Assembly (NCBI RefSeq): GCF_900104725.1
Contig: NZ_LT629758.1
Location: forward strand, 2,294,001 to 2,358,000
Source: Actinoplanes derwentensis
GTDB taxonomy: Bacteria > Actinomycetota > Actinomycetes > Mycobacteriales > Micromonosporaceae
Direction of reading: 5' to 3'
DNA: 64,000 nt
Position 1 is the stretch's first letter. Every line of letters starts with the position of its first letter. Shown here one piece after another: positions 25,868 to 35,015 of this stretch. The position numbers and the translations under genes are program-made. The notes below the pieces were generated by a model. The model saw only the letters and a program-made list of their open reading frames with translations. It was not told the origin of the DNA and did no database searches.

Positions 25868-26162
25868 GCTCCTCTCCCCCGCTGCCGGACGGCCTCACCT
25901 GCGACGGAAACGGCGAGCGATCATGCGGTCACCGCCCTGACCACCCGCACCCTCGACCGCAGCCCGGATCCATCATCTTTAGTGGCGTTCGCCACACCCG
26001 TCGACAAAGGCGGCATGCGCCACCGCGTCTAGGTGTCCTAGGACAATAGGTTGACAGTTGACCGAGGGTGACCCGGTGTTCGCATACGCCCGGCGGTCGC
26101 GCCGGCAACCCCGCCCGGCTCCCTGTCGCGCGGCCGGGGCAGGGCCTTACCCGGGCGTACCA
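25868..26162. promoter_or_regulatory. Upstream region of the deacetylase gene, with palindrome
   Basis: No gene is supported. TGTCCTAGGACA at 26034-26045 is a perfect 12-bp palindrome followed by TTGACAGTTGAC and could be a GntR-type operator with a -35 box, although no GntR gene is adjacent. GGTACGCCC followed by GTAAGGCCC (minus strand, about 26139-26160) resembles a motif near 529-551. Confidence 0.4.
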
Positions 26163-26207
26163 GAAAAAGGGACGGAGCGGCGGGACCACCTTGCGACCCG
26201 CCGCTCC
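26163..26207 (-). terminator. Intrinsic terminator of the reductase-hemerythrin gene
   Basis: A perfect 11-bp GC stem (GGAGCGGCGGG, 12-base loop) lies just past the stop at 26214 and is followed on the minus strand by CCCTTTTT. Confidence 0.88.
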
Positions 26208-26213
26208 TTCCGG

Positions 26214-27050
26214 TCACGCTCCGTCGAGAATCGGAATGAGAACTTGCTCCTCGTAGTCGAGGTGACGTTCCAGATCGGCCGTCAAGACATCCACCGCCTT
26301 GATCAGATCGGCGCCGGTCAGGGTCGGGTCAGACAGGGCGGTGCGCAGGTGTTTCAGCAGTTCGGCGATGATTTCGTGTTCGGCTCTGAGACGAGTCAGA
26401 GCTGGGGCGAGATCCGGCTGGAACTGTTCCAGGGCGGGGAACATGCCGTCGTCCTCACGGGTGTGGTGACCGTCCAGGTTGACACAGAGCGTGAGGCAGT
26501 TGACGCGCAGCTGAGCGCTGAGGATGGTTCCGGAGGTGGCGATCTCGGCGCGGATGAGTGCCAGCTCGCGGCGGAAGGCGTCGTGCACGATCCGGAGCAT
26601 CTCCCCCGGTGTGGACGCGTTGGAGCGCGGCGGGCCCGGCACCGGGATGGGGACGAGGGCGACGACCGGGATGGTACGTCCGGAGCGGCGCTGATATCCG
26701 TCCCAGCCGGGGTCCTGTTCGACGGCCCGGGCGAACGCCTCGTCACGATCAGTCGCGGCCAACGGGGCGGCGGTAGCCTGGTAGACGAACACGCCGTCCT
26801 CCACGGTGACGACCGGCTCGGCGAGGATGTTGTGGTACCAGGCGGGATGTCTCGGGGAACCGCCGGCGGAGGCGATCACCAGGATCCGGTCGCCGTCGGG
26901 CAGATAGCCCAGAGGCACCGTGTGCGGCCGGCCGGAGCGGGCGCCGGTGGTGGTCAGCAGGAGTAGTCGGGCACCTTCGAACATCCCGCCGACCCGGCCG
27001 TGGTGGGCCCGGAACTCGTCGATGATGGCGGTGTTGAAATCGTTCGTCAT
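26214..27050 (-). CDS. Fusion of F420-type reductase domain and hemerythrin HHE domain
   Basis: Residues 1-130 are a DUF385/Ddn-like domain: RLLLLTTTGARSGRPHTVPL, SPRHPAWYHNILAEPVVTVE and AVEQDPGWDGYQRRSGRTIP. Residues 150-278 are a hemerythrin-like four-helix bundle with ligand motifs HHTREDDGMFP, RAEHEIIAELLKHL and ERHLDYEEQVLIP. The di-iron domain could sense or carry oxygen and feed or protect the reductase; this is inference. Single-gene transcription unit with its own terminator. Confidence 0.88.
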   Translation of the reverse strand: MTNDFNTAIIDEFRAHHGRVGGMFEGARLLLLTTTGARSGRPHTVPLGYLPDGDRILVIASAGGSPRHPAWYHNILAEPVVTVEDGVFVYQATAAPLAATDRDEAFARAVEQDPGWDGYQRRSGRTIPVVALVPIPVPGPPRSNASTPGEMLRIVHDAFRRELALIRAEIATSGTILSAQLRVNCLTLCVNLDGHHTREDDGMFPALEQFQPDLAPALTRLRAEHEIIAELLKHLRTALSDPTLTGADLIKAVDVLTADLERHLDYEEQVLIPILDGA

Positions 27051-27230
27051 TCTCGGCTTTCTGTCGTGACGTTCATCCGGAAAAGGCGGAGAAACTCACG
27101 ACAGGCGGCGGCGCACGTGGCGACGGCCCGGCCCTCAAGCGTCGGCCGGGTGCCCCACTCGGTAATGGCTGGAAGCCGACCCGGCAGTCACACAGCTCAC
27201 TCTAGCCGACACCCAGTATCCTCACCGCCC

Positions 27231-28223
27231 GTGCCCCGAACTACGAGAATCGCCGTCGCGTTCCTGCTCCTGCTCCCTGCGGCGGCCTGCACGCCGAACA
27301 CCACGCCCGCTCCGGCGGTGACCGCTGTCACGTCCGCGCCGCCGGTGGACACCGGGAAGCCGATCTTCGACGAGGCCGCGGTGACCGCCCTGCTGACGCA
27401 GCTCGCCACGGACAACAACAAGGCGAACAGCACTCTGAACGCGTCGGCGGTCGGCCTGTACGAGGTCGAGGCCGCCCTGGCGATGGACCAGGCGTCGCTG
27501 AACACCACGCCGGCGGACTTCGCGATCAAACCGTTCACCTACAACGCGTTCGGTTCGCAGATCCCCGGTGAGCTGTCCGGTGCCGACTTCTTCGTGGTGG
27601 AGTCGCGGACGTCGTTCGGCGGGGCGATCTATCCGCTGGTCATGGTGAAGAGCGGCAGTGACTGGCGGCTGGGGCACTATGTGGGCCTGAACGCGGCCCT
27701 GCCGGAGATCCGGCGGGACGCCTCCGGCAACGCGGAGATCGTCGGCGACACCGACAGCGGCGGTACGCTGCTGGCCTCGCCGCGTGACGTCGCCGCGGCC
27801 CACGCCCGGCAGATCACCGACAAGCCGAGCCCGGATCCGCTGTTCGGCGGGGACACCACGACGACGGAGATCGTGAACTCGGACGCCCTCCTTACCGAGA
27901 TGACGTTCGTCAACGGCAGCACGGTCGTCCCGGCCGAGTCGGTCACCTACACGTCGACGGTGTCGACGTTCCCGATCCGGGCGCTGCGGACCGCCGACGG
28001 CGGGGCGGCGGTCGCCTACTCGACGATCACCGATGTGGTCGGCACCAACGCCGGCCGGAAGGTGTTCATCCCGCAGCGGCGGCGGACACTGGGCACCAAC
28101 ACCGGCGGCGGCACCCAGACGATGAAGCGCCTGTCGGTGTGGTGGGCGCTGATCCCGGTCAAGGACAGCGGGCTGCCGGTGGCCGTGCTGGGCGGCAGCT
28201 CGACCATCATCGAGGTGGGCTGA
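27231..28223 (+). CDS. Secreted lipoprotein of unknown function
   Basis: The 330-residue product has a lipoprotein signal, AFLLLLPAAACTPN, with the lipobox Cys near residue 21, a Thr/Pro linker, then a globular part containing SGADFFVVESRTSFGGAIYP and LVMVKSGSDWRLGHYVGLNA that reads like an actinobacterial surface lipoprotein domain. I do not recognise an enzymatic motif. GTG 27231 is chosen because it gives the complete signal peptide; the longer frame would not be secreted. It converges with and overlaps the next gene by 17 bases. Confidence 0.8.
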   Translation: MPRTTRIAVAFLLLLPAAACTPNTTPAPAVTAVTSAPPVDTGKPIFDEAAVTALLTQLATDNNKANSTLNASAVGLYEVEAALAMDQASLNTTPADFAIKPFTYNAFGSQIPGELSGADFFVVESRTSFGGAIYPLVMVKSGSDWRLGHYVGLNAALPEIRRDASGNAEIVGDTDSGGTLLASPRDVAAAHARQITDKPSPDPLFGGDTTTTEIVNSDALLTEMTFVNGSTVVPAESVTYTSTVSTFPIRALRTADGGAAVAYSTITDVVGTNAGRKVFIPQRRRTLGTNTGGGTQTMKRLSVWWALIPVKDSGLPVAVLGGSSTIIEVG

Positions 28224-29151
28224 GCACCCGGAACAGGAAGCCCTTGACCCAGGCGGTCGCGGCCAGCCACAGCACCCGCACGATCCCGGCGCCGGTCAGC
28301 ACGGTCTCCCCCGCCACCGCCGCCACCCGGTCCATCACCAGCAGCGCCCGGGCATAATCCTCCTTGTCGTCCTGCAACTCCCACAGACGTTCGGCCTTCT
28401 CCCAGGCCAGCGCCCGGGTGGAGTAGACGAGGATCCGCTGGCTCCAGTCGTCGAGGTCGCCGACACACCTGTCGATCTGCATCTGCCAGGCGGTGGCGAA
28501 CCGGCGGCGCAACGGCGGAATGTGCTGGTAGAAGATCTGATTCACGATCAGGTAATCGGGGTGCTGCGGGCCGTCGCCCGGGTAACCGAGGCGCTGCCAG
28601 GTGGCGATCAGAGCCAGCGCCAGGTCATGGTTGATGTGCGCGTTGACCCCGAGGACCGCCGCTTCCAGCGGGCTGACGCCGCTGTCGTGGGCGCGCCGGA
28701 ACAGCACCTCCCAGGCGTCCGGGGTGTCGACGCCGGGAGCGGCGCCCCACGAGCCGAGGGCGGTGAAGTAGAGCCGGGCGAATTCGACGTCGAGCATCTC
28801 GAGGAAGATCGGATCAGTGACGTCCGGACCCCGCAGGTGCGCTTCGACCTGCTCGGTGATGGTCAGGTAGAGCGCGTTGAAGGCGGCCACCCGGTTGGTG
28901 CCGGGGCTCGGCGGCAGCGAGTCGAGGATCGACTGGATCAGTTTCAGGCGGGCCACCACCCCGGCGATGTCCTCCGGCAGGTCGAGCAGGACGGCGTTCA
29001 TCTCCAGGTGCGCGGGCGCCCAGCCGCGTTCCGTGGTCACCGGGCCGGTGATCTGCTGCCGGCACTCGTGCAGTCGTTCGGCGCTCGTTTCCGCGCGGCC
29101 TCGATCGAACCCCACCACGATGACTCCCTCATCCGTGAGTGAAGGGTCCAT
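28207..29151 (-). CDS. DUF5995 family protein
   Basis: The 314-residue protein matches DUF5995: LDVEFARLYFTALGSWGAAP, AVLGVNAHINHDLALALIAT and DYLIVNQIFYQHIPPLRRRF are its typical blocks, and the conserved His residues in NAHINHD suggest a metal site. No reaction is known for the family. The ATG at 29151 gives full length. Confidence 0.85.
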   Translation of the reverse strand: MDPSLTDEGVIVVGFDRGRAETSAERLHECRQQITGPVTTERGWAPAHLEMNAVLLDLPEDIAGVVARLKLIQSILDSLPPSPGTNRVAAFNALYLTITEQVEAHLRGPDVTDPIFLEMLDVEFARLYFTALGSWGAAPGVDTPDAWEVLFRRAHDSGVSPLEAAVLGVNAHINHDLALALIATWQRLGYPGDGPQHPDYLIVNQIFYQHIPPLRRRFATAWQMQIDRCVGDLDDWSQRILVYSTRALAWEKAERLWELQDDKEDYARALLVMDRVAAVAGETVLTGAGIVRVLWLAATAWVKGFLFRVLSPPR

Positions 29152-29216
29152 GGTGGACTCTGGAATCGTTCCAGTCCGTCAGGGATCGGCCCCGGAACAG
29201 TCGGATGACCGACGTA

Positions 29217-30194
29217 TCAGATCGTGTCGGCCCACTCGACGACGACCTGGAGCATCGGGGCCCGGCCGGTGAACATCGACACCCAGTCGCGAGTGTCGTA
29301 GCCGGCGCCGCGCGGATTGCTCCAGGCCTGTGCCAGCATCCGCGGGGCCAGCCAGAAATACTTGGCCGCGCCGGTCACCCGGATCGCCCGGTGGATCTCC
29401 TCCGGCGCGGCGACCGCCGACATGCCGCGGGCGTACCCGTCGCGCACCGCCGACAGCACGGCATCCAGCTGGGACACGTCGGCGAACCCGTCCCAGAACG
29501 TGTCGAGGGCCAGATTGGCGGCGTCCTCCCCGATCGCGCCGGGGCCCACGAACGCCCAGTCGAGCAGGACCGGCCCGGGGCCGGTTCCGATCAGGTTCAT
29601 CGGCCACACGTCGTGGTGGCAGAGGGTGCGCGGCAACGCGTCGGCGGCGTCCAGGATCTCGAACCGCCGGTCCCACAGCCGCCGCAACCCGGCCCGCAAC
29701 CGCGGCGGCCAGGCCTCCTCGGCCGCCGGATGATCCCAGGACAGGTCGCCGGGGATCGGCTGGGCGAGGGTGTAGTCGCGCAGGAAGTCGCGGGCCAGCC
29801 AGGCGATCGCCGGCGGGTCGCCGGCCTGGCCGAGACCGATGCGGTACGCGAGATCGCCCAGTTCAGCGGCCCCCAGCGTGGTTCCGGGCCGCCCTTCGAC
29901 GTCCTCCAGCAGCATCGTGACCGATCCGTCCGGATTGTCGGTCAAGTCCAGCAGGGCCGGTGCGCTGACCCCGCCGGCCGCGAACGCCGCCGTGGTCAGC
30001 CCGGACGAGTAGGCCAGCGGTTCACGCCGCCAGTAGTTGAAGTGCCCGGGATCGTCACTCGCCGCCAGGTGGGCGGCCGCTCCCGCACGCCGCGGCGTCA
30101 CGATCTTGCGGATCGCCGTGCCGCTCCCCCGGGACACCCGCCACACCCCGCCGGTGACCTCGTTGGCCGCATTGTGTGCGAGCAGTTCCGCCAT
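29217..30194 (-). CDS. APH/choline-kinase-type phosphotransferase
   Basis: The 325-residue product has the kinase-like motifs [20 protein letters not shown] (catalytic loop, with HHDxxxxN) and [20 protein letters not shown] (metal-binding DW), plus an N-terminal lobe with [11 protein letters not shown]. The acceptor is unknown. Its 5' end overlaps the 3' end of the EamA gene by 140 bases, in a different frame. Confidence 0.82.
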   Translation of the reverse strand: MAELLAHNAANEVTGGVWRVSRGSGTAIRKIVTPRRAGAAAHLAASDDPGHFNYWRREPLAYSSGLTTAAFAAGGVSAPALLDLTDNPDGSVTMLLEDVEGRPGTTLGAAELGDLAYRIGLGQAGDPPAIAWLARDFLRDYTLAQPIPGDLSWDHPAAEEAWPPRLRAGLRRLWDRRFEILDAADALPRTLCHHDVWPMNLIGTGPGPVLLDWAFVGPGAIGEDAANLALDTFWDGFADVSQLDAVLSAVRDGYARGMSAVAAPEEIHRAIRVTGAAKYFWLAPRMLAQAWSNPRGAGYDTRDWVSMFTGRAPMLQVVVEWADTI

Positions 30195-31017
30195 CGTTCG
30201 TATTCTGCCGTACCGCGACCACGTTCACCGCCACCACGACGGCGATGCCGAGCCACTCGTGCACGGCCAGCACCTGCCCGAGAAGGATCAGCCCGGCCAG
30301 GGCCGCGAAGACCGGGTGCACGCTCATCACCACCCCGAAGTAGCGAGCCGGGACACGGCGCAGGGCGATCAGGTCGGCGGCGTACGGCACCACCGAACTG
30401 AGGACTCCGGCACCGACCGCGTACAGCAGCGCCGTTCCGGTCATCCGGCCCTGCACCAGCAGCAGCACCATGACCGGAGCGGCGAGCAGCGCGGACACCG
30501 TGGTGGCCGCGGCCGGTGCCTGCAGGCCGGGCAGCCGCTCGCCGAGCAGCCGGTTCAGCAGGATGTAGGCGGCCCAGCAGCCCGCGGCGAGCAGTCCGCA
30601 GCCGATGCCGGTCCAGTCGCTGCTGCCGGACGGCAGGACCAGCACGTACACCCCGAGGCCCGCACCGGCCGCGCACAGCAGGTCGATCCGGCCGCGGGAA
30701 CCGGCCAGGGCCACCGCGAGCGGCCCGAGGAACTCCAGCGTGACGGCCAGCCCGAGACCGATCCGGTCGACGGCGGTGTAGAGCGACAGGTTCATGGTCG
30801 CGAACACCAGCCCGAGCAGCAGCGTCGGCCACCACTGCGCCCACGTGAAACGGCGCAGGTCCGGCCGGGCCACCGGCAGCAGCACCGCGGCCGCCACGAA
30901 CTGCCGCACCGCCACCACCCCGGCCGGGCCGATCGCCGCGAACGCGTGCGCCCCGACCGCCGCACCGAGCTGGTTGCTGGCCGCGCTCCCCAGCATGATC
31001 ACCGAACCCACCTTCAT
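30055..31017 (-). CDS. EamA/RhtA-type drug/metabolite exporter
   Basis: The 320-residue protein has ten predicted helices in two EamA repeats, for example [20 protein letters not shown] and [20 protein letters not shown], as in RhtA threonine/homoserine-type exporters. After the last helix ([13 protein letters not shown], about residue 275) a 45-residue hydrophilic tail is read through the start of the downstream phosphotransferase gene, suggesting the original stop was lost. It is divergent from a broken LysR gene that probably once controlled it. Confidence 0.85.
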   Translation of the reverse strand: MKVGSVIMLGSAASNQLGAAVGAHAFAAIGPAGVVAVRQFVAAAVLLPVARPDLRRFTWAQWWPTLLLGLVFATMNLSLYTAVDRIGLGLAVTLEFLGPLAVALAGSRGRIDLLCAAGAGLGVYVLVLPSGSSDWTGIGCGLLAAGCWAAYILLNRLLGERLPGLQAPAAATTVSALLAAPVMVLLLVQGRMTGTALLYAVGAGVLSSVVPYAADLIALRRVPARYFGVVMSVHPVFAALAGLILLGQVLAVHEWLGIAVVVAVNVVAVRQNTNDGGTARTQCGQRGHRRGVAGVPGERHGDPQDRDAAACGSGRPPGGE

Positions 31018-31086
31018 GCCAGCAGTGTGCGGGGCGCCGGGCCGCGCGGAGAAATACCCGGACCGGCGGATCTATACGCTGAGCGG

Positions 31087-31483
31087 ATGGATCCGCAGCC
31101 GCGTCAACTACGGGCGCTCGTCGCCGTCGTCGACGCGGGCACGTTCACCGGCGCCGCCGCCGAGCTGGGCGTCTCGCAGGCGTCGGTGTCCCGGGCGATC
31201 GCGGCGCTGGAGGCCACGATGGGCGTACGGCTGCTGCAACGGACCACCCGCCACGTGGCGCTGACCGCGACCGGCCGCCAGGTCCTCGAGGGCGCCCGGC
31301 GCATCCTCGACGAGATCACCCACCTGCGCCGGATCGCCGAAAGACGGCAGGACGAACTGCGGGTCGGGTACGCGTGGGCCGCACGTCCACCTGGCGTGGT
31401 GGCGCGACGATCCACCGGCCCTGCTGGCGGATCTGATCCGCCTGAGCCGAGCCGCCTACGGCGGGTCCGGGAGTGTCGTGTAA
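31087..31483 (+). pseudogene. LysR-type regulator with internal deletion
   Basis: The first 90 residues are an intact LysR HTH: LRALVAVVDAGTFTGAAAEL, SQASVSRAIAALEATMGVRL and QRTTRHVALTATGRQVL, through the linker helix to RQDELRVGYAWAA. The effector domain is then missing and, in another frame, the very end of a LysR protein follows (HLAWWRDDPPALLADLIRLS, RAAYGG, stop at 31481). About 160 residues were deleted. Family length is about 295. Confidence 0.82.
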
Positions 31484-31518
31484 CACTGCACCGGCTCCCT
31501 TGATCGAAAGGCCGGTTC

Positions 31519-32184
31519 GTGTCCTCGTTCGATGACCTGTTCGCCCAGCATGTCGCCACCGGCATGGCTCGTCAGCTGGCGCTCGCCGACCTCCTCGGTG
31601 ATCGCGGCTGGCAGCTCGACCTGAACGCGGGCCTGGTGACGTTCGGCAGCGACCTGCGGTACCCGGTTCAGCTGCTCGGCACCGAGAGCCACTCCGACGG
31701 GACCTGGCTGTGGGCCTGGGCGAACAGCGGCAGCAACCTCGACCCGAACCTGCTGCAACTGGCCGGCTGGCTGCGCGAACACGGCCGCCTCGAGGGTGTC
31801 CGCGAACTGACCGAACCCACCCTGCGCCTGGACCGCGCCGACGGGCACCGGCTGTCCCTGGTCGCCTCCGGGCTGACCGGCCGCTCCTACTACCGCGGCA
31901 CCTACAACGGCGGCGCGATCTTCTTCCACCTGGACAACCTGCCGGCCCGGGTCCGGGGCGCGGTCCCGCCGGCGAAGACCTTCACCGTCCTCGGCCAGGT
32001 GCTGCAGGCTTTCGCCGTGGACCACCGGACCGTGGTCGTCGCCTTCCTCAAACAGCAGGGCTGGCGCGTCGACGACACCCCGAACGGCGTCGCCGGCCGC
32101 CACGGCGACGGCTCCCAGATCCGGGTGACCTTCGACCACCTGGGCCGCGTCAGCGACATGACCGGCCAGATCCAGCCCCGCTGA
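31519..32184 (+). CDS. DUF6882 family protein
   Basis: The 221-residue protein matches DUF6882: GWQLDLNAGLVTFGSDLRYP, GTWLWAWANSGSNLDPNLLQ and GRSYYRGTYNGGAIFFHLDN. No function is known. It is predicted soluble. The next small gene follows after 17 bases and may be co-transcribed. Confidence 0.82.
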   Translation: MSSFDDLFAQHVATGMARQLALADLLGDRGWQLDLNAGLVTFGSDLRYPVQLLGTESHSDGTWLWAWANSGSNLDPNLLQLAGWLREHGRLEGVRELTEPTLRLDRADGHRLSLVASGLTGRSYYRGTYNGGAIFFHLDNLPARVRGAVPPAKTFTVLGQVLQAFAVDHRTVVVAFLKQQGWRVDDTPNGVAGRHGDGSQIRVTFDHLGRVSDMTGQIQPR

Positions 32185-32201
32185 CGGCTTATCGTGGGCG
32201 G

Positions 32202-32396
32202 ATGAACGACCTTCCACCCATCGGCCGGCCCGCCGCCGGTGCCCTCCGCGAGGCGGGCATCACCACGCTGTCCCAGGTCGCCGCCCACCGCGAGCAAGAC
32301 CTGCTCGCGATGCACGGCGTCGGCCCGAAAGCCATCCGGATCCTGTCCGAGGCCCTCGCCGCCCGCGGCCTGACCTGGAGCCGTTCACCATCCTGA
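32202..32396 (+). CDS. Small helix-hairpin-helix protein
   Basis: The 64-residue product is essentially one HhH DNA-binding unit: IGRPAAGALREAGITTLSQV, AAHREQDLLAMHGVGPKAIR and ILSEALAARGL, like the C-terminal helices of RNA polymerase alpha or RadC/DNA-pol-type HhH modules. A role in nucleic acid binding is likely, the partner unknown. Confidence 0.75.
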   Translation: MNDLPPIGRPAAGALREAGITTLSQVAAHREQDLLAMHGVGPKAIRILSEALAARGLTWSRSPS

Positions 32397-32403
32397 CGCG
32401 GCT

Positions 32404-32844
32404 TCAGGCGTCTTCGCCCGCTTTTCTCAGCGTGGCCACCTGTGACCGCAACCGATCACGCCAGGCACGGGCCCGGACCAGTAGGACGACGGCCACCACG
32501 GCGAGCAGCAGTCCGGGCAGCGCCGCGAACGGTCCGGCGATCACGCCGCTGAACACTGCGGTAGCGGCGCTGAACACGATCGCCAGCCATGCCCCGATCA
32601 CTCGGTCAGCGGCGAACAACGGCCGGCGCACCAGGGTCCAGGCAGCGAGCCCGGCCCAGGTCAGTCCGACAACGATCAAACCCGCGAACGCCGCTTGGGT
32701 ACGGGTGGGCAGGCTCCCCGGTTCGGTCGCCCAGAGCGCGCCGATGGTCGTGGCACCGGCCAGTCCCGCGATCCCGGCCGCCAGGATCCGCCGCGACACC
32801 GGCCGGATCACGTGCTCCGCGGTGAAACCCGGCTCGTCGGTCAT
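32404..32844 (-). CDS. Four-helix membrane protein paired with an ECF sigma factor
   Basis: The 146-residue product has four predicted membrane helices (ILAAGIAGLAGATTIGALWA, AFAGLIVVGLTWAGLAAWTL, AWLAIVFSAATAVFSGVIAG, LPGLLLAVVAVVLLVRA) and a basic C-terminal tail. Its ATG overlaps the stop of the sigma gene (ATGA), so the pair is translationally coupled. Position suggests a membrane partner of the sigma factor, but it shows no zinc-binding anti-sigma motif. Confidence 0.78.
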   Translation of the reverse strand: MTDEPGFTAEHVIRPVSRRILAAGIAGLAGATTIGALWATEPGSLPTRTQAAFAGLIVVGLTWAGLAAWTLVRRPLFAADRVIGAWLAIVFSAATAVFSGVIAGPFAALPGLLLAVVAVVLLVRARAWRDRLRSQVATLRKAGEDA

Positions 32845-33371
32845 GCGCCGTATCCCTTCTCGATCATCTGGTCGCGCAGCAGCCGCCTCGCCCGGTTGAG
32901 CCGGGACTTCACCGTGCCCGGCGGGACACCCAGGATCTGGGCGCAGTCGTCCAAGGCCAGATCCTGCAGGTAGAACAGGATCAGCACCTCGCGTTCCCGG
33001 GGCGCCAGACCGGCCAGGCCCTCGGTCACCTGAGCGCGATCCAGGACGCTGTCCGCCTCGTCCCTGATGGACGGCGACTCCTCCGGGACGTTTTTGTCGT
33101 ACCCCTCCCGTAGGTTCGCGATGACCGATCGACGGGCGATCGTCAACAACCAGGGGGCGAAGCGTTCCGGCTGCCGCAGTCGCGGCAGCGCCCGTAATGC
33201 TCGCGCCCACACCTCCTGGCTGATGTCGTCCGCCCGGGCCCGGTCGCCCAGCATCACCCGCACGTAACGCCAGACCGGGAGGTGCCAGTGCCCCACCAGT
33301 TCGCTCAGCGCTCTTCGGTCCCCGAGTTGCGCCCGGACCACCAGCAGGGCGTCGCGTTCCGCATCAGTCAC
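32841..33371 (-). CDS. ECF RNA polymerase sigma factor
   Basis: The 176-residue protein has region 2 (ALSELVGHWHLPVWRYVRVM, RADDISQEVWARALRALPRL) and region 4 (GLAPREREVLILFYLQDLAL, DDCAQILGVPPGTVKSRLNR, ARRLLRDQM), with no extra domain. GTG 33371 is preferred; an upstream ATG would reach into the lexA start. It is divergent from lexA with only 43 bases between starts, so their promoters must overlap. Confidence 0.88.
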   Translation of the reverse strand: MTDAERDALLVVRAQLGDRRALSELVGHWHLPVWRYVRVMLGDRARADDISQEVWARALRALPRLRQPERFAPWLLTIARRSVIANLREGYDKNVPEESPSIRDEADSVLDRAQVTEGLAGLAPREREVLILFYLQDLALDDCAQILGVPPGTVKSRLNRARRLLRDQMIEKGYGA

Positions 33372-33414
33372 ATCAGAACAGTGCACGGCGCGCCGATTTC
33401 GGTTCACGTCCGGC

Positions 33415-34074
33415 ATGAGGAAGGATCTCCAAGTGCTAGCCGAGGAATTCGACACGTCCATCCTGCCCGAGCGTCTGCGCCGCATCCTGACGGTGATCCG
33501 CGACGCGGCGGTGAAACACGGTTACGCGCCCTCCACCCGCGACATCGCCGACGCGGTCGGCCTGTCCTCCTCCACGGTGAGCCGCCACCTGCGCACCCTC
33601 GAGGACCACGGTTTCCTGCGCCGCGGCAGTTCGATGGCCCGCCCGGTGGACATCCGGATGTTCCTGGAGCCCACCGGCGGCTCCGAGTCGCGTTCCGGCG
33701 ACACGGTGGGTGTCCCGCTGGTCGGCACGATCGCCGCCGGCACCCCGATCCTGGCCGACGAGTCCACCGAGGAGCTGCTGAACCTCCCCCGTGACCTGGT
33801 CGGCCGCGGCACCCTGTTCAGCCTCCGCGTCCAGGGCGACTCGATGGTCGACGCCGCGATCTGCGACGGCGACATCGTGGTGGTCCGCCAGCAGTCCGAG
33901 GCGTGGAACGGCGACATCGTCGCCGCCATGATCGACGACGAGGCCACCGTGAAGGTGTTCCAGCGCCGCGCAGGCCACGTCTTCCTGGAGCCCCGGAACC
34001 CGTCCTACACTCAGATCCCCGGCGACGAAGCGGTGATCCTGGGCAAGGTCGTCTCCGTCCTGCGCCGCGTCTGA
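33415..34074 (+). CDS. lexA: LexA-type SOS repressor
   Basis: The 219-residue protein has a winged-helix N-terminus (RRILTVIRDAAVKHGYAPST, SSSTVSRHLRTLEDHGFL) and an S24 autocleavage domain. The scissile bond is Ala108-Gly109 in VGTIAAGTP, nucleophile Ser143 in GDSMVDAAI and general base Lys180 in ATVKVF; the Ser-Lys spacing equals that of E. coli LexA. I see no GAAC-N4-GTTC SOS box in the 43-base gap to the sigma gene, so autoregulation is uncertain and this may be a LexA paralogue. Confidence 0.85.
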   Translation: MRKDLQVLAEEFDTSILPERLRRILTVIRDAAVKHGYAPSTRDIADAVGLSSSTVSRHLRTLEDHGFLRRGSSMARPVDIRMFLEPTGGSESRSGDTVGVPLVGTIAAGTPILADESTEELLNLPRDLVGRGTLFSLRVQGDSMVDAAICDGDIVVVRQQSEAWNGDIVAAMIDDEATVKVFQRRAGHVFLEPRNPSYTQIPGDEAVILGKVVSVLRRV

Positions 34075-34095
34075 CCCGCCGCGGTCACCCTACGA

Positions 34096-34272
34096 TCAGG
34101 TCTGCAGTGCGGGGTCAGGAGCGGGTGAGGGCCGGGTATCGGTGTAGGCGGCGGCAACGACCCCCGCCGACGTGGCCAGGGTGATCGTCGCGGCGGCCAC
34201 CGACCACACCCCGGGACTGCGCCGCCCCGCGGGGTCCACGGCCGCGTTCATCAGCGCACTGCACCGCGTCAT
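34096..34272 (-). CDS. Small hypothetical protein with one membrane helix
   Basis: A possible 58-residue protein with one hydrophobic segment (VWSVAAATITLATSAGVVAAAY) and a Pro-rich tail. Support is only the helix and actinobacterial codon use; it could be chance. Confidence 0.35.
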   Translation of the reverse strand: MTRCSALMNAAVDPAGRRSPGVWSVAAATITLATSAGVVAAAYTDTRPSPAPDPALQT

Positions 34273-34343
34273 CCGCGGATTCAACCGGATGCCCGGTTGA
34301 CGCTCACCCGGCACCCCACCGGGAACAGCGGATCACGCCCGCA

Positions 34344-35015
34344 TCACCAGGGCGGGTTCTCGCGGAGTGGGCGGACAGCGGCCGGGACCGGGGTGCCGGA
34401 CGGGACGTACCTGGTGGTGAACGTGCCGTGGTAGCCGAAGAGGGGGCCGAGTCGGCGGTTCGTGACGGTGACCCGGATGCGGAAGCAGTCAGCGTCCGGG
34501 TCCCAGGTCTCGTGGACCTCGGCGTCGCCGGTCAGTGGGCCGGGGCAGCGGACGCCGCCGCGGAACGTCTGGGCCGTGCTGCGCAGGCGCAGGCCGCCGG
34601 TGCCGTCGGTGCTGACGTCCAGGTCGACGGCCAGGTGCTGGGTGGTGCCCAGGTAGTCGATGACCACGTTGCGGGCCGGGTCGTAGACCATGGTGGCGTC
34701 GAAACGGCGGCGGCGGTGCGGGCGGACCTGGAAGGTGCGCACGAACGTCAGGGTGGGCCGGGCGTAGGTGTCGCGGTAGGCGTAGTTCTCGATGGTGAAC
34801 GGAATGCCGGTGCCGGTCTCCGGGAACAGGATGTGCCGCAATGTACCGAAATGCAGGAACGGCACCGTGAAAGCGGCTCCACGCCACACCCGGTCCATCA
34901 CGCCGGTGCCGACACAGCCCTGATCCCGATCGCCGTCGACGCCGAACCGGCGTTGCAGCCGCGGGTGCAGCCGGTCGAACTCGTCCCCCATGGCCTGCTG
35001 AAACACCGAAGTCAT
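34344..35015 (-). CDS. DUF4166 domain protein
   Basis: The 223-residue protein matches DUF4166: FQQAMGDEFDRLHPRLQRRF, LFPETGTGIPFTIENYAYRD, TLTFVRTFQV and RPLRENPPW at the end. The family often accompanies saccharopine dehydrogenase-like or SRPBCC proteins; function unknown. ATG 35015 has a GGGGGAG RBS and overlaps the stop of the upstream gene, giving a two-gene operon. Confidence 0.85.
   Translation of the reverse strand: MTSVFQQAMGDEFDRLHPRLQRRFGVDGDRDQGCVGTGVMDRVWRGAAFTVPFLHFGTLRHILFPETGTGIPFTIENYAYRDTYARPTLTFVRTFQVRPHRRRRFDATMVYDPARNVVIDYLGTTQHLAVDLDVSTDGTGGLRLRSTAQTFRGGVRCPGPLTGDAEVHETWDPDADCFRIRVTVTNRRLGPLFGYHGTFTTRYVPSGTPVPAAVRPLRENPPW

Noticed and set aside
24468..25940. 490-residue plus-strand frame opposite the deacetylase
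   Set aside because: It mirrors the repetitive TV arm on the other strand and has no family features.
29139..30401. 420-residue plus-strand frame opposite the phosphotransferase
   Set aside because: It is Arg/Pro/Gly-rich with no domain and is antisense to a gene with clear kinase motifs.
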